Shown here: piece after piece, positions 11,501-23,100 of the stretch
Position numbering within the stretch: the stretch's first letter is position 1
How the letters are laid out: each line of letters opens with the position of its first letter
DNA from: Notamacropus eugenii
Taxonomy: Eukaryota; Chordata; Mammalia; Diprotodontia; Macropodidae
Assembly: GCF_028372415.1 (NCBI RefSeq)
Contig: NC_092875.1
Span: 411,627,239 to 411,691,238, forward strand
DNA length: 64,000 nt
Direction: 5' to 3'
The notes under the pieces: generated by a model
What the model was told of the DNA's origin: nothing
Databases searched by the model: none
Seen by the model: the letters and a program-made list of their open reading frames with translations, nothing else
Translations under genes and position numbers: made by a program

Positions 11501-14500
11501 TTTTCATTGGTGAAACTTTGCATCCTAAAAACATGATCTTTTATATAAAGCCTGATGTCAGTAGTGTGTTTTTCATCTCATTTTTTAAATCTTCCATCAT
11601 TACCAAAATAAACTGAAGATTATTCTCATTTCTTTAACTTGTTTAGCTCATCTTAAGCTTTTATGGGTCATCAAAACATTCTTGGGAACTGGTAGAAACA
11701 CAAACTTTCAATCCAATATTTGGAAAAAAAGACTTTTTATCCCCAAACTAGTGACCTATGTTTCCACTTCTATTCCTACCTCCCCCTGGAAGCCTTTATC
11801 AATGTTTATATGAGTCCTTGGATTGATAATGATGCAGAGGCAAACTTAATTCCAGCCAAAGAAAATCAGTTAAAGCAACATACAAGTCTAAAAGTTTCAT
11901 TCCTTTGGTTTTCATTTAAATACCCATTTGTATTTATTTCTTTTACTCAGGCTGCTGAACTACATTTAAAGAATTTACTAACAAATATTTCAGTAAGAAT
12001 GCATTGCTATTCATTCTTCAATATATTGAATATACAAGAGCAGAATATTATCCAGTCAATATGAACTATAATTCAAAATGTTCTGTATAATCAATATAAT
12101 AGAATTCATTCTCAAAGGATTTCCTTAATCACATACAATTCTTTAATTGTAAATTTAATTCGTAGATAATGGCTTTAAGTAGAATGCCATGAGTATGAAA
12201 ACATTAAATCCTTCATGCATTTAAAAACAAATGTGTGAGGGGAATGATGTTTGTCTGCCTTCCACAGATATTATTTGTAAGATCACAGGACATTTTGAAT
12301 TAGCACTATTTAGGAATCAATTTTATATATACTACTACATATTACATTAGCTAAATGACTTCAGTTCTTACAAATAAAAGCTTCCAACCCATATATGCAC
12401 GCTTTATTTTTAGTCTAGTAAAATATAGCGAGACATTCAGAACCCACAAGTAAAGACTTTAAAGTTGTCTTTGGTCACATGACTTTATAGCTCTTTAAGT
12501 CATCAATGTGAAATATGGGACAGATGGTAAATGCTCAAGCAGAAACACGAACTTATCAGCAGATGAATGATTTAAAGTTACTCCTGAAGAGTTAAAAGGA
12601 TAGGCTTTGGTGAGACAGTCAATGAATTATCTTCACATATCTTATAGAATATAATATTTGAGCCATTTTTCATATATCATGTCATACAATGTATCTATTT
12701 CATGGATCCTAAAATATATTTGTGACACAGAATAAGAAAATACATATATATCATATCAACATCCTGAGGGATACAATGTTACCACTACGTTTTTAAAAGT
12801 TCAAGAGGAAGAACTCTAGAATGTTGGGTGGATCCTTTCAAAAAGATGCTTAGAAAGACGGGTGAGAATCTTGCAAAGGATGAAAAGAAATGGAGTAGGA
12901 GCAGTGTGAATTTCTGGACCAGGCATCCCACACCGATGAGAACATAGATGCACTGAAGTTTCACAGTATCAAAATGGCATACACTGTGTGGCAACAGTCT
13001 AAGGGATCTTATTTACACTACACAGTTTCTGTTTGAAAAATACACATATCTAGTCATAATTTTGAACTTACAGATAACTGTTGATTGTCCTTTTAAATGC
13101 CTCAATTGACAGGATTCTTAAGGTCAGAATTTCTTTTGTAGCAAAAAATTCACAAATTATCATTTAAAATGGAGATATAAAAGAAACTACTTTGGAAAAT
13201 AAATTTAAAATTCTGAAAATCATTTCTGAAAAAAAAGTTTATTGTAACTTCTTAGTCTTGAGTGTTAGGAGAAAATGGTAAAGTACCAGGTGACATTTTT
13301 CAACTGGAAGTCTAAAGATTTTGCTTGGTACAGTCTACACCAACTTCTCTGCTCTGTTAGACTCTCGTACAATTGCTAGAGATAATTTCCTTGATTAGTA
13401 TGAAAATATTATAGAATCCTAAAGGCTCCTCTAGTGGGGGGAAAAGTGAAATTTATGGTTCAACTTTTATGGAGAGGCTTATGTTTATGAAGAGATAAAA
13501 ATATATGTTGCAGAATATTTATGGTGGGAATGAATGGCCTTCCTGTGGCATTCAGCTGCCAAAGTTGAGCATGATAGAAGTCATCTGTGGTTGTGTTTGT
13601 GTAAGGCTGCCTTCTGTGGCAAAGTACATTATCTCCTGTCACTTTATGAACCATTCACTGGAGCAGACCTTTTCTTACTCAATATGTATATAAGAATTAC
13701 TTTAATCTTTCTTCTCCATGAGAGAAGATAAATGTTATCTGCTGTATATACCTGATGAAACACTTATCTTTTTGATAATTAATGAACCTATTTTAAGTAC
13801 ATGCTATACTATCCATCTTTTGTGGTTCAGAAATGGATGACAGTGTGATTATGTCTTTGTAAGATAAGTAAATGTGTGTGCTCTTAGATCATCTAGCTTT
13901 TAAAATACCAGCAAAACAAAAAGAGGCAAATTATGACTAGTTCTTAATCTTAGCTTCAAATTTGGTGGCTCCTGATACTTCATTCAATATATAAATATTA
14001 TCTCACATTTCATGTATTAAAGACTCTTCAGGAACCATTGTAAGTGGATGCACTAATATTTATATAGCTCCATGTGAAGGAAATGGATGACTGCATAGTA
14101 ACTTATATCTGTGTTAAGGTCCATTACTGATTTAGACCATCTGCATGAGAAAAGCTGACACAAAAATGATTGAACTATTTCGTCCTTCTTATCAATATAG
14201 TCCTACATTAGAAACTTGGAAGTGTCAAGCTCTTTATGTACAGCACTGAATGGGAATGATCAAGAATTTCAGCTCTGTCTATTTTATCTGTACCTGTAAT
14301 ATCATTCTGAATCATGTTGCATGTGTGGGAATTACTTCAGTTTTTTTAACTGTTGAGAACTAAAATTAATACTTTATAAGAAAAAAAGTTGACTTGTCCC
14401 TAATGCAAAAAAAAAAAAAAAGATTTATTCAGGAGTGGAGAGAGGTGAAGAAAATCCAGTCACTTTTAGTGCAGGTAAAGACAGTTAAACTGATTGGTTG

Positions 14501-14510
14501 ATTCTGAAAT
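8570..14510. other. Repeat-poor unique DNA, no gene
   Basis: About 6 kb with almost no recognisable transposon. It holds scattered poly-A/T tracts, a T10/G11 run at about 10505-10530, and AT-rich sequence. The longest frame is 114 codons (11720-12064, plus) and shows no recognisable domain. The segment at about 9840-10500 is of mixed composition and includes a perfect 22-bp palindrome. Low repeat density can mark a constrained regulatory region, but that is inference only. Confidence 0.45.
10348..10369. repeat. Perfect 22-bp palindrome
   Basis: The 11-base arm ATGACATCTAG is followed immediately by its exact reverse complement with no spacer; the flanking bases break the symmetry. Each arm holds a TGACA core like that bound by TALE homeodomain factors. 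Whether any factor uses it is unknown. Confidence 0.9.
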
Positions 14511-14512
14511 AA

Positions 14513-14640
14513 ATTGAATTCAACAAACGTTTATTGAGTGCCCATGATGTGACAGGCACTGTGCTAACAGCTAGAGATAAAGAGTAAAAACTAAAATAGT
14601 CTTGCCTTTGGGGAGCTTATATTCTGTAAAGAATATGTAG
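14513..14640 (-). repeat. L2 3'-end fragment
   Basis: Inverted L2 terminus: 'caacaaacgtttattgagtgcccatgatgtgacaggcactgtgctaacagctagagat' then 'ttggggagcttatattctgta'. Confidence 0.65.
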
Positions 14641-15564
14641 CAATAGCCTAATAACATTTTGTATGCCTGAATTTTCTTTATGGATGTTTTTACCTTTTTT
14701 TCATAAGGTCAGATTTAATAATCTGAGTTGAATGCTTGCACTGTTTTCAATACAGATTTTGCATTCAGGCTGATTGGTGTGCATACATGTTTGGATCTGG
14801 AAGTAGAGATGGAGATCAGTGACCATAAACCAAATATTTCCAAATGCAGTGAGAGATGTGAGAAATGGGAGCAGGGGTCATAGAGAGACGAAATATAGTC
14901 CTTTCACAGTGCGCTCAGTTTGAACATTTTAAACTTCCAGAAAGATCTAGTTTTGGTTTAGTTCTAAGTCTGATAAACTTTCTGTTGTTATCTCATTTAT
15001 TTTTATTACATAATGAAACAGAATTATAATACTTTGTAGTAGATACTACTTTTTGAACTTTACAGACAAGGAAATATTCTATGGAGACAATATCATTTTG
15101 TAATCCCATGAGTGGGGATTTTAAAAAAAAATGAAGATTATGGGTGACAAAATATTAAATGTGAAGGATATGAAGAAGGATATTTTCAAATGATATTTTT
15201 CAATATTATGTTCCTTATTTTCTCTAAAATCTTGGTAACAGATTCCTTGGTTGCTCTCCTATTTTGTTTCTGATCACATGCTGTCTGACATTTCTGATGA
15301 AAACCACATAACTATACTAAATCATTCCACCATTGAATCATCTTACCTGGGCCATCACTGCAGCTTGGTAATATTTTCATACATGTATCGAAATCACATT
15401 AGCAACTATCACAGTTTTTCTTCAAGTCCCTATCCTTAACCTTCATTGAGAATGTTCCAATGATTAATTATGAACTCCTTCAGTTTCCCTCTTCATTTCA
15501 AAATGTTATTTTATCTTCACTTTATTTTCCTCTCTTCCTTCACCTGTGCTTCTGAGCAATAAAT
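14641..15564. other. Unique AT-rich DNA, no gene
   Basis: No repeat body or coding signature is apparent. A 62-codon frame at 15251-15439 has no family resemblance. Confidence 0.35.
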
Positions 15565-16545
15565 GCCCTTCTTAGTTGTGATGTCTCATCTGTACTCAGT
15601 TCCATTCCCTCCTGTATTTTTCACTGTCCTATTCCAGCCAACATCCTCTTATTCTCTTAAATTGCCAACTGATGTCCATGCCTCAAGTCTCTCTCCACTT
15701 CAATAGCTGCTGAATTGATTTGCTTAAAGTAGTATTCTTTCCACAGTAGGGCAGCTAGGTGGTGCAGTGCATAGAGCACCAGTGCAGGAGTCAGGAGGAT
15801 CTGAATTCAAATCTCATCTCAGACACTTGACACTCACTAGCTGTGTGACCTTGGGCAAGTCACTTAACCCCAATTGCCTCATCCTGGGTCATCTCCAGTC
15901 ATTCTGATGAATATCTGGTTACTGGATTCAGATGGCTCTGGAGGAGAAGTGAGGCTGGTGACCTACACAGCCCTGCCTCACTCAAAACAAAGTCAAGTGC
16001 AAGTCATGTTATTATTTCTCTGATGGTACGGTCTTCTTCGGGCAACAAAAAGACGAATACATTAATCTCTTACTCAATAAACTCCAATGGTTCCTTCTTA
16101 TCCATAGGATAAAATATAAGCTCCACTGTTATTTAAAGTGCTCCATTACCTGCACCCACCTATTTTCCAAACCTTCCAAACCTCTTCTTCAAAAAATCTA
16201 AACTGACCTTCTTTCTCATACTTTCCTCCATTCCCTGTTTCTGTGCTTTGAATTTTGGAAGCCTGCTTGGGATGATCTCCCTCCTCATTCCTATTTCTTA
16301 GAATCCCTATTTTTCCTTAAGGTTCAGTTCAAGCTCCACCTTCTGTGCAAAACTTTTCCCAATTCACCAGCTGCTAATGCCTTCCTCCTCAAATTACCTT
16401 GTAACCATTTTACAGGCACCTATGTATGTATATGCTGTCTGCTCTGGCTATGTTTTAAGTTCCTCAAGTCCAAGAAATGCTTTACTTTCTCCCGCTGTCT
16501 AGCAAAGTGCTGTGTACATATTTGCTTAATGAATGCTTATTGATG
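15565..16545 (+). repeat. L2 element split by a SINE
   Basis: L2 3' sequence runs from about 15565 to 15748 and resumes at 16061 ('aaactccaatggttccttcttatccataggataaaatataagctcc...'). It ends at about 16545 with 'aagtcctcaagtccaagaaatgc...tgtgtacatatttgcttaatgaatgc'. The two halves are in register once the SINE at 15749-16060 is removed. Confidence 0.7.
15749..16060 (+). mobile_element. Full-length RTE-tailed tRNA SINE (WALLSI-type) in L2
   Basis: It begins 'gggcagctaggtggtgcagtgcatagagcacc' (tRNA-like head) and has the B-box-like 'gaattcaaatctc'. Next comes the 'gtgtgaccttgggcaagtcacttaacccc' core, 'catctccagtcattctgatgaatatc', and the RTE-like tail ending near 'gtcttcttcgggcaac'. It is about 310 bp, nearly identical in layout to the copies at 8257-8567 and 48203-48516. 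It interrupts an L2, so it is younger than that L2. Confidence 0.85.
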
Positions 16546-16967
16546 GCTTTATTTATATTCATTATCTCCCTCTCTACTGGGCTTCTTTTCCCTGGCCTAC
16601 GTACATACTGTTGTACAAAGTCTTCAGGTTTAGACCGCATAACTGCTGTCCTCTCCCTTTATTGACAAAACTCTTGAATTAATAGTATATAATCACCATC
16701 TAAATGACGCCTGTCTTCTTTCTCCAATACTAGACTGAAATTATACTCCTGGAGTTAAAAAAAAAAAAAACCTGTCCTTTTCTCAGTTTTATTTCTCAGT
16801 TTCTGTGAAGCATTTATTATTGTTAATTACATCCTTCTTCTTAAATCTATCCCTTGGTTTCCATGAAACTGAATACTCCTGCTTGACCCACCTCCCAGTT
16901 ACTTCTCTCTCTGTATTAACGCCATTGGGTAGACATTAGAGCTGAGTTACATGTATAAGAGTAGACA

Positions 16968-17178
16968 CCTGGGTGGCAGAATAGATAGAGTGCCAGGTCT
17001 GCAGATGGAAGACTCATGTTCTTGAGATCAAATTGGCCAAATTTTTTATTCCTGTTTGCCTCAATTTCCTCATCTGTATAATGAGTTGGAAAAGGAACTA
17101 GAAAACCACTCCATTATCTTTACCTAGAAAAACTTATAGAGGTCCCAAAGAGTTGGAAACTGCTCAACAGCAACAACA
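16968..17178 (+). repeat. tRNA-derived SINE, diverged
   Basis: The head 'gggtggcagaatagatagagtgccaggtctg' leads to the core 'tgcctcaatttcctcatctgtataatgagttggaaaaggaac'. The 3' part 'aaaaccactccattatctttacc...gtcccaaagagttgg' matches the same family as 60178-60412. Confidence 0.65.
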
Positions 17179-17519
17179 TATGAGAACTCCTACCAAGGCT
17201 GAAGGCAGCAAGATATTTAAATAATAGCAATCATTTGACTTAAAAAAAAAAAAAGAAAAAAACTAGAGCCAGTGACATTATAAATAATGATGGGTGTGGT
17301 GAAAGGAGTATGACTTTCTTTATAAATTTGTGTTCTTCTGGTTATCATCCTTTTGTGATAGACTTTGCTTTTCTTGCCTTCTTTTGGGGAATGGAGGGAG
17401 GGAGAAAGATAATTAAGAACTGAAAATAAGAATAAAAAAGTTTGTTTTCCTTGAAGATAAAAGTAAAAGGGAAAGTGGTTTTTAAGAGGACATAGCAAAA
17501 GTCATATAAGGCAAGAAAG

Positions 17520-18110
17520 CATGGATAATTGAATTGCCACCTGCACAGCTAGAGGAATTACCCATATTGGTGGATGATTACTTTGAAAAAATGCAAATTA
17601 ACCAGAGTAACAAAGCAAGAACTGAACAATCTAAATAGACTGATGGCAGAAAGAGAAATCAGACAGGCTATTATTGAACTGCTATGAAAAAATTATTGGG
17701 TCTAGTGAGATGAACAAATTAAGTATATTAATCTTTTTTAAAAAATAAGTAAAACTTATTTTTATGTGGACTGATTCAAAATAGTCCCTACCCACCTCCT
17801 ACTGTAGGACAAATAAACTGAATAAGATCAAAACTGAGAGAGAAAATTGCAAATCAATATCATTAATGAATATTGCTGCAAAAATGCTAAATAAAATGTG
17901 TCCAAAAAGGATATATCAGTACATTAAAATGCATTTTAAAAGTAGACTTTACAATGAAAGAACAGCGTGGTTAAACACCAGGGATACAATTACAAAAACA
18001 AATATTGTCAATAAATACATAAGCTATTTGAATAGGTGGAGGAACTTGTTTTGTCAATAAGGGGATACTCCTGGTATGGAAATTCCCTCCACTGATGAAG
18101 TTTGGAAACA
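17520..18110 (+). pseudogene. L1 ORF2 remnant
   Basis: Broken L1 ORF2 reverse-transcriptase-region sequence. The open stretch at 17866-18060 begins MNIAAKMLNK, like the 'SLMNIDAKILNK' segment of marsupial L1 RT (compare 46300-46350 here), and carries 'PKRIYQYIK'. Upstream stretches include 'ENYDNLF'-type frames interrupted by stops. It is an old non-functional fragment. Confidence 0.5.
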
Positions 18111-18164
18111 TCTACTATAAGTATTGAATTACAATTATTACTTTCAATAAGTATTAAAGTTCTA

Positions 18165-18295
18165 CAAGCCTACCTGAAATGCAGAGAGGTTATGTGAGTT
18201 GCCAAGGATCACTGTGTCAGAGGTTGGATTTAGATATGTCTTCCTAATTCCAAGTTTAACACTCTGTCCGTAATCTCATCCTACCTCTAGGAATA
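18165..18295 (-). repeat. MIR fragment
   Basis: A weak inverted MIR core: 'agagaggttatgtgagttgccaaggatcac' followed by 'tcagaggttggatttagatatgtcttcctaattcc'. Confidence 0.5.
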
Positions 18296-18732
18296 CAAGT
18301 TAAATCAACAAAAAATTATTTATATTTTATTTACTCCATTACCTGGAATTAAGAGAAAATAATCTTTCAATAATAACAAAATGTATTTTTACAGATGTGA
18401 AGGAAATTTTTTGGAAAAAAAATGAAATGCATCTCTCCATCATATTTTGGCCTAACAACTTCCAATATTTCCAACTAATTTACAAAGTTAATGAAATAGA
18501 AATAAAAAAATCAGTAGGTCATTCCACATATTTAAATGAAGTCATTAAAATGACATTTGAATAGTAGATAATATCAAGAGCTATTTTTTAAAAAGTGAAG
18601 CAAAAGTCATAGGCTCCAATTCCAAAAGGTATTACAAAATAATAATTATAAAATTATCTGGTACTGAGGAAAATAGAGAAATATATCAATGCAACAAAAT
18701 AGGGAACTTAGACATTGAACCAAATATTTATC

Positions 18733-19023
18733 ACTAGGCATGGTAATCCACACCTGTAATCTCTACTCCTGTAGAAGACTGAGGGTAGTGAATCTCTTGG
18801 TCCTAGAGTTATGAGACATGTAGGGCTGAAAGTCACCAAGAAATCTTCATAGATTCCAGTACCAATGGGATGAACTATCAGGGTCATCAAGCTGTCTAAG
18901 GAGGAGAAAACCAGCTCAGTTCTGAAAAACAGAACAAGTTCCATCTCCTGTGCCAATTGATATTGTAATTGGCATGTGTACACTACACGTCTAGCTTGGA
19001 AAAGAAAAGGAGATGCAATCTCA
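18733..19023 (+). pseudogene. 7SL (SRP) RNA retropseudogene, near full length
   Basis: Both the Alu and S domains of signal recognition particle RNA can be followed in order. The 5' part 'aggcatggtaatccacacctgtaatctc' matches the start of 7SL. 'agactgagggtagtgaatctcttggtcctagagtt' matches the Alu-domain stem. 'ccaatgggatgaactatcagggtcatcaagctgtctaaggagg' and 'gaaaaccagctcagttctgaaaaacagaacaagttc' match the S-domain helix 6/8 region. 'tacactacacgtctagcttgg' matches the 3' Alu-domain strand. It has many substitutions (about one base in four by eye), so it is not a functional SRP RNA gene. An 8-bp motif ATATTTAT occurs just left (about 18724-18731) and just right (about 19031-19038), a plausible target duplication. 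Because the S domain is kept, this is a pseudogene of 7SL itself and not an Alu/B1-like SINE. Confidence 0.8.
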
Positions 19024-19257
19024 AAGAAAAGGATATTTATATTTGACAAGCCTGTACTTAAAATATAATAAACTCTAAGTATTATAGTAACTATTCTGTT
19101 TTTAAAAATTGTGAAATATTTAACTGGTGGGGCAAAAAGTAGGTTTCAATCCTTCATACCTTATTCCACATAACTAAACAAATTCTAAATGCAAAAGTAT
19201 GCTAAATATATTTTTTTAAATCATAAGAAAATTCAGAATTGGAAATTACCCTCCCTC

Positions 19258-19845
19258 CAGAAATGTGGTAGAGCTCACCCCTAACATTAAGTCCAAAGTC
19301 ATGAAGTAGTCTGGAAGAACTGAAAAAACAAAACATAATAATGAGCTATTATTGTGGTATGCTCAAGACACAAATATAGAAGATAATAACTCCAAAATAT
19401 CTACTACCAATGCTTCAGAGAAAATTGAACTTAGAAACAAATTCAATGTGAATTCTTAGAGGAGATGAAAGAATTGAAAAAGAGTTTAAAAAAATTCTTT
19501 TTTATAAACAAAATGGGAACACTTAAGATGAAAAAAGTTAAAAAAGGAAAGGTGAGCTATAGAAAAATGATTTGCAAGGGAATTAACAGCCTGGCACAAG
19601 AGATACAAAACCTTCCCCAAGCAACACACTTTGTTAAAAAATAGAAGTCAATTACTCTATGATACAAAAAGAAATGTTAAAACAAAGTCAAAAGGCTGAA
19701 AAAATAGGAGAAAATGTAAAGTAGCACATAGTAAAAACAATCGACTGGAAAACCAATCAAGGAGAAAAAAATAATTAAGAATCATTAGACTATCTGAATG
19801 CCATTGCTAAAAACCATCATATTTCAAGAAATAGTAAAGGAAAAA
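19258..19845 (+). mobile_element. L1/HAL1 ORF1-region fragment, copy A
   Basis: A 590-bp segment nearly collinear with 21671-22260, with the same phrases in the same order ('cagaaatgtggtagagc', 'gagctattat', 'gtggtatgctcaagacacaaatatagaagataata', 'ttaacagcctggcacaagaga'). It ends at 'atcattagactatctgaatgcc', the frame that reads like the start of the L1 ORF1 RRM domain ('RIIRLPE' type). No intact ORF remains. Confidence 0.7.
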
Positions 19846-19849
19846 ATCC

Positions 19850-21055
19850 AGTTCACTTAGAATTTTTTAAATCGTAAGAAAAATTGGAAAAGAAAAATAG
19901 AAATTTTTTTTTATCAATGATAGAGAAAAGGGACTTTTTTTTACTAATCAAATATAAAGAATTTTTGAGACAAAATATCTAAAATAAAAAGGATTGTGTA
20001 CAAAAAAAGAGGTTACTAAAATTAAATGAGAAGAAATAAATTGGGAAAAGGGGCCACCGAAGTCTTACATCCACAGTGCATAAGGAACAGAAACTTTTCT
20101 GTAAGATTAATACTACCCAGTACTCAACGGGCATATCAAAGTATAAAGATAATTTATGAAGGATGAAGTATAAATTGCATTTAACCACATAAGAAGATGC
20201 TCTAATCTCCAAATAGACCCATGCAAAATAAGACAATTTAAGATTACACCTTAAAATAACAATAATTATAATTTATAACTTTGATAGTATTAAAATATTT
20301 TCATAGATTATCTCATTTGAACCTTACAACAAAAATGTCAAGTAAATACTAAAGATCAAAATCATTTCCTTTTTTACAGATGAGGAATGCAAGTTATAGT
20401 CCTATAACAAGTTAGCATCAGAAATGGGATTTGACCCAGGTCTCTTCTGATCCCAAGAGGAAAGCACTTCCCACTATGCCATAACTAACTCCACTTGAAT
20501 GGCAAAAGGAAGGACATATATGAGAAAACTAATGAGATCACAGATTTAGAAAAATACTCAGCACTCTTACTTTACAAATAAAGAAACTCAAGCTTCAAAA
20601 GTCTGTGTGACATATTTTGCAGGTCCCATATATGATTCCAAATTCAGCATTCTTCCCACAGGATCACATTATCAAGGTCATTAAAGGACAGAAGCAGAAG
20701 AGATCTTAGGAAGAGCCTTCAGGCACACCATAGGAGGCTAAAATAATGTCATCAGAGAAATAGAATGAGAGTTAGGAGTGATCAGTGGGTATTTAATCCG
20801 AGGAAGGAGAGACTATAAGGAAAAGAAGCATTTATGACTGGATCACTATCTGTCAGATTTCCCTTGACACTTAAAATAAGAGTAAGGAAAACATTGGGAA
20901 ATAATTAGAAAGAGGTAAAAAATCAGTACTAACAGTAATTAAGGCAAGTGAGTTACTATTCACAGTTCTTCCAAAGAGATCTAGAAAGTACACCAACCCA
21001 AATCTTAATGGGGAAATCCAGAAAAAAGACACAAGGAATTCTTGTTGTGGCACTA
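19850..21055. other. AT-rich DNA with two weak MIR cores, no gene
   Basis: Weak inverted MIR sequences lie at about 20290-20490 ('attatctcatttgaaccttacaac', 'acagatgaggaatgcaag', 'gacccaggtctcttctgatccc') and about 20545-20670 ('ctttacaaataaagaaactcaagc'). The rest is unrecognised. There are no coding genes. Confidence 0.45.
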
Positions 21056-22960
21056 GTCAGCATAGGGAGACAGACAGAGATCTGCTGACACTGGGGACCA
21101 GGCTGGGGCAAAAACATGACACAGAACATTCCAATACCCAGAGGTTGTACAACAGGTCAAGAGGAGGGCCTAGACCCATATAGGTTGTCCCGGACCCAAA
21201 CCAGAGCACTTAAATAGGGACAGATGACAGAAAATTCATCACCCACTATTCAGTTCTGGGTCACATATCCAGACTAAAAAGGAAACCTACTGACAGGAGT
21301 CACCATAGACAGGGTGTTTCAGAAGCCAGAAACGAGTTTGTCTCAAACTTCAGGAACAAAGTTAAGACCTCATTTTCAAAATCTATTCAAACCAGGGGAA
21401 TAACCAGGTGAGAAATGCCAGAGCAAAGCCTGCACATCTGTCACCCAAAACCAGCAGAACTACCTAACTAACTGTTTGAGATTGAGTTCAGTAGAATTCT
21501 ACTGTTGCTCTGACTGAGATTAGGGGTCGATGATTAATCAAATTTTACCCTGACTACTCTGGAGAGCACTTAAAGCTCAAAGTTCCCCAGCCTATATTTA
21601 AGATCCTGGAATTACAAAGCACTCAATATCCTAAGGAAGCAGCAAGCAGTATTAGTCCATACTCTGTGTCCAGAAATGTGGTAGAGCCCACCCAGAACAT
21701 TAAGTTCAAAGTTGGAAAGTAGTCCGGAAAAACCGGAAAAAAAAAAATACCCACAATAATGAGCTATTATAGTGGTATGCTCAAGACACAAATATAGAAG
21801 ATAATAGCTCCAAAATATCTACAAGCAATGCTTCAGAGAAAATTGAACCTAGAAATAAACTCAATATGAATTATTAGAGGAGATGGAAGAATTGAAAAAA
21901 GAGTTAAAGAATTTCTTTTTTATAAACAAAATGAGAATACTTAAGATGAAAAAAGTAAAAAAAGAAATGAGAGCTGTAGAAAAATGATTTGCAAAGGAAT
22001 TAACAGCCTGGCACAAGAGAAGCAAAACTTTCCCCAAGCAACACGCTTCCTTAAAAATTGGAAGCCAGTTACTCCATGATACAAAAAAGAAATATTAAAA
22101 CAAAGTCTAAAGGTTGAAAAAATAGAAAGAAATGTAAAGTAGCACATAGCAAAAAGAATCGACCTGGGAAACAGATCAAGAAGAAAAAAAAAATTAAGAA
22201 TCATTAGACTATCTGAATGCCATGGCTAAAAAACATCAAATTTCAAGAAATCTTAAAAGAAAAAAAAAGTAAATGGAAGTAGGAAAAACATCCACCGATC
22301 CTCTTCCAAAATAAACCCCAAATTAAAAACTTGCAGTAATATCATAGGAAAGGTTTAGATGTTCCACATCAGATAAGAAAAAATACTGCAATCAATCAGA
22401 AAGAAAGAATTCAAGGTGAAGAAATCACACTTGGGATCACAGACAGTTTAGCAGCTGTAACAATGAAGGAGCAGAGAACTTTGAATTTGATGTTCCAGAA
22501 GGCAAAATATATTGTTTTATAGCCCAGAAGAATGAACCTTTAATGTCCATTGTAGACTTCCAAGGAAAAAGAATACTTCCAACCATTTTTGATGAAGATC
22601 AGAGCCTCATAGAAACTTTAAAGTTCAACACAGTAATTAAAAGAAACATAAAATTGTATACATGAATGACCAATGACAGTTAACTAAACAAGAATAAAAT
22701 AGTTGCATTCTACTTTAAGGAGATGATACATGTGTCCTCTCTGAACCCTATCATCACCAGAGGTCATAGATAGAATCTAAAGAGACTTACCTTTGGAGTG
22801 GTTCTGTTATAGCTTGAACATCTTAATAAGAGAATGGATAGAGAGGGAGGAGGATACATTGGAGAGGGAAAGAGAAGGGAAACTTAGGAAAAATTATTTC
22901 TCATAATTAGGGTGCACAGGTATACATCTATAGAATAAAGGAGGAATGGATATGGGGGAA
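21056..22960 (+). mobile_element. L1/HAL1-type element, copy B, decayed ORF1
   Basis: It starts in a 5' region rich in 'ccaggctggggcaaaaac', 'acccagaggttgtacaac'. It continues through an ORF1-like coiled-coil/RRM region, then an ORF1 C-terminal part: frame around 22437-22540 reading ITDSLAAVTMKEQRTLN, like 'IRITQDLAAATLRD' of L1 ORF1p. It then passes to a purine-rich tail with no trace of ORF2. An ORF1-only layout is the half-L1 (HAL1) form. Stops and frameshifts are frequent, so it is inactive. Confidence 0.6.
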
Positions 22961-23100
22961 AACTCTCTCAGGCACGCACACATGCGTATGCACAAACACA
23001 CACAGACACACACATACTCACACATACCCACACAAATGATTAAATAGGCACATTTCACGTAGTAAGTGTTCAATAAATACTTGTTGAATTTGACAGTCTT
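22961..23100. repeat. CA-rich simple repeat and short L2 tail
   Basis: An interrupted (CA)n tract (about 22966-23035) is followed by 'acgtagtaagtgttcaataaatacttgttgaattt', the last ~45 bases of an L2 3' end in plus orientation. Confidence 0.65.

Noticed and set aside
11720-12064. 114-codon plus-strand frame in the repeat-poor region
   Set aside because: No domain, no start or splice context, AT-rich codons; length is within chance for 64 kb of AT-rich DNA.
18708-19049. 113-codon minus-strand frame
   Set aside because: It lies antisense across the 7SL RNA pseudogene.
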